7,787 nt of DNA from an uncultured Bacteroidales bacterium (lineage in GTDB: Bacteria > Bacteroidota > Bacteroidia > Bacteroidales > UBA932): assembly GCA_946062035.1 (NCBI GenBank), contig CAMGTS010000056.1:1-7787 (forward strand), written 5' to 3'. This document shows, piece after piece, positions 7,275 to 7,787 of this stretch. Positions within the stretch are counted from its first letter, which is position 1, and the number at the start of each line of letters is the position of its first letter. The position numbers and the translations under genes were made by a program. Below the pieces are notes generated by a model. The model was not told where the DNA came from. It worked only from the letters and a program-made list of their open reading frames with translations, and made no database searches.

Positions 7275-7282
7275 ATTTTTTT

Positions 7283-7787
7283 ATCGCACAATTTAAACCG
7301 CACTCCGGAGGTTATAGACCGCAAGGAGCCAACCATTTTGCGAGACCGGCAGGTCAGCAAAACGATACAGCCAACAGGCCGGCAGGTTCTAAAGGACCGG
7401 ATCCGAAATTTCGTAACAATAAGAAACAGGAAGACGGAGCGAGGGTCAACGAGCAAATCAGAGTACCTGAGGTAAGGCTTGTGGGGGACAACGTTCCCGA
7501 GCAGAAAGTTTATCCTACAGCCGTGGCGCTGAGGATGGCTCAAGAATTGGAGTTGGATTTGGTTGAGATTGCGCCAAACGCCGCTCCGCCTGTCTGCAAG
7601 ATAATAGATTACCAGAAGTATCTTTATCAGCAGAAGAAAAAGGCGAAAGAAATGAAGGCAAACGCCTCAAAGACAGAAATTAAGGAGCTTAGATTCGGTC
7701 CGAATACCGATGAGCACGACTTCCAGTTCAAGCTGAATCATGCAAAGAATTTCCTTAAGGATGGAAATAAGGTTAAGGCTTTCGTAT
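7283..7787 (+). CDS. infC: Translation initiation factor IF-3, N-terminal part (3' end outside window), non-AUG start
   Basis: IF3 binds the 30S subunit, prevents early 50S joining and checks the initiator tRNA-start codon pairing. The visible 168 codons contain the N-terminal domain ([17 protein letters not shown], from about residue 54; [24 protein letters not shown]), the basic linker ([11 protein letters not shown]) and the start of the C-terminal domain ([14 protein letters not shown]). No ATG, GTG or TTG occurs in frame before the conserved region; the first GTG codes for the valine in RLVG. With an in-frame TAG at 7268-7270 and AGGAGG at 7269-7274, ATC at 7283 is the best start. Rare AUU/AUC starts are known for infC in other bacteria and allow IF3 to repress its own translation. 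An unusual basic, G/P/Q/N-rich extension of about 53 residues precedes the core, with the unit RPAG repeated at 21-24 and 32-35. It is probably co-transcribed with thrS. The frame runs off the right edge. Confidence 0.92.
   Translation, partial: MAQFKPHSGGYRPQGANHFARPAGQQNDTANRPAGSKGPDPKFRNNKKQEDGARVNEQIRVPEVRLVGDNVPEQKVYPTAVALRMAQELELDLVEIAPNAAPPVCKIIDYQKYLYQQKKKAKEMKANASKTEIKELRFGPNTDEHDFQFKLNHAKNFLKDGNKVKAFV

Noticed and set aside
7303..7310. CTCCGGAG palindrome as a sequestering partner for the infC SD
   Set aside because: Only four bases (CTCC) could pair with GGAG of the SD, and the palindrome would pair more readily with itself; too weak to claim.
7253..7543. 96-codon minus-strand frame across the infC start
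   Set aside because: It is antisense to conserved IF3 coding sequence and has no family resemblance.

Overview
This is a chromosomal housekeeping stretch that most likely comes from a member of the phylum Bacteroidota, probably the order Bacteroidales. The evidence is the gene content (a DUF4199 membrane protein, a PepSY-like/DUF2874 periplasmic protein and a small bactofilin), moderate G+C, A/T-rich translation start regions with almost no Shine-Dalgarno (SD) sequences, and TAnnTTTG-like promoter boxes. I name no genus.

Layout: 1-1059 (+) is the 3' third of secA, ending in its zinc-binding tail. A stem-loop spacer (1077-1126) separates it from lpdA (1148-2581, +), the dihydrolipoyl dehydrogenase. 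A bactofilin (2636-3019, +) and a secreted PepSY-like protein (3063-3512, +) follow. A perfect 20-bp hairpin flanked by A and T tracts (3528-3570) is a shared terminator between these genes and a convergent two-gene minus-strand unit: a DUF4199 membrane protein (5136-4618) followed 25 bp later by a membrane-anchored GT2 glycosyltransferase (4592-3591). A divergent intergenic region (5137-5283) then leads into thrS (5284-7248, +), which is followed after 34 bp by the 5' part of infC (7283 to the window edge).

The genes serve several separate cell functions: protein export (SecA), 2-oxoacid dehydrogenase chemistry (Lpd), the envelope and cytoskeleton (bactofilin, PepSY-like protein, DUF4199 and GT2 pair), and translation (ThrRS and IF3). 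thrS-infC is the start of the widely conserved thrS-infC-rpmI-rplT cluster; rpmI and rplT would lie beyond the window.

I see no mobile element, CRISPR array, defence system or RNA gene. The points most worth attention are regulatory. infC has no usable ATG, GTG or TTG and appears to start at ATC, 8 nt after a perfect AGGAGG, the only strong SD found before any gene here. The thrS leader can fold into a hairpin shaped like a tRNA anticodon arm that shows UGU, a threonine anticodon. Both suggest translational autoregulation by the encoded proteins, but this is inferred from sequence alone.
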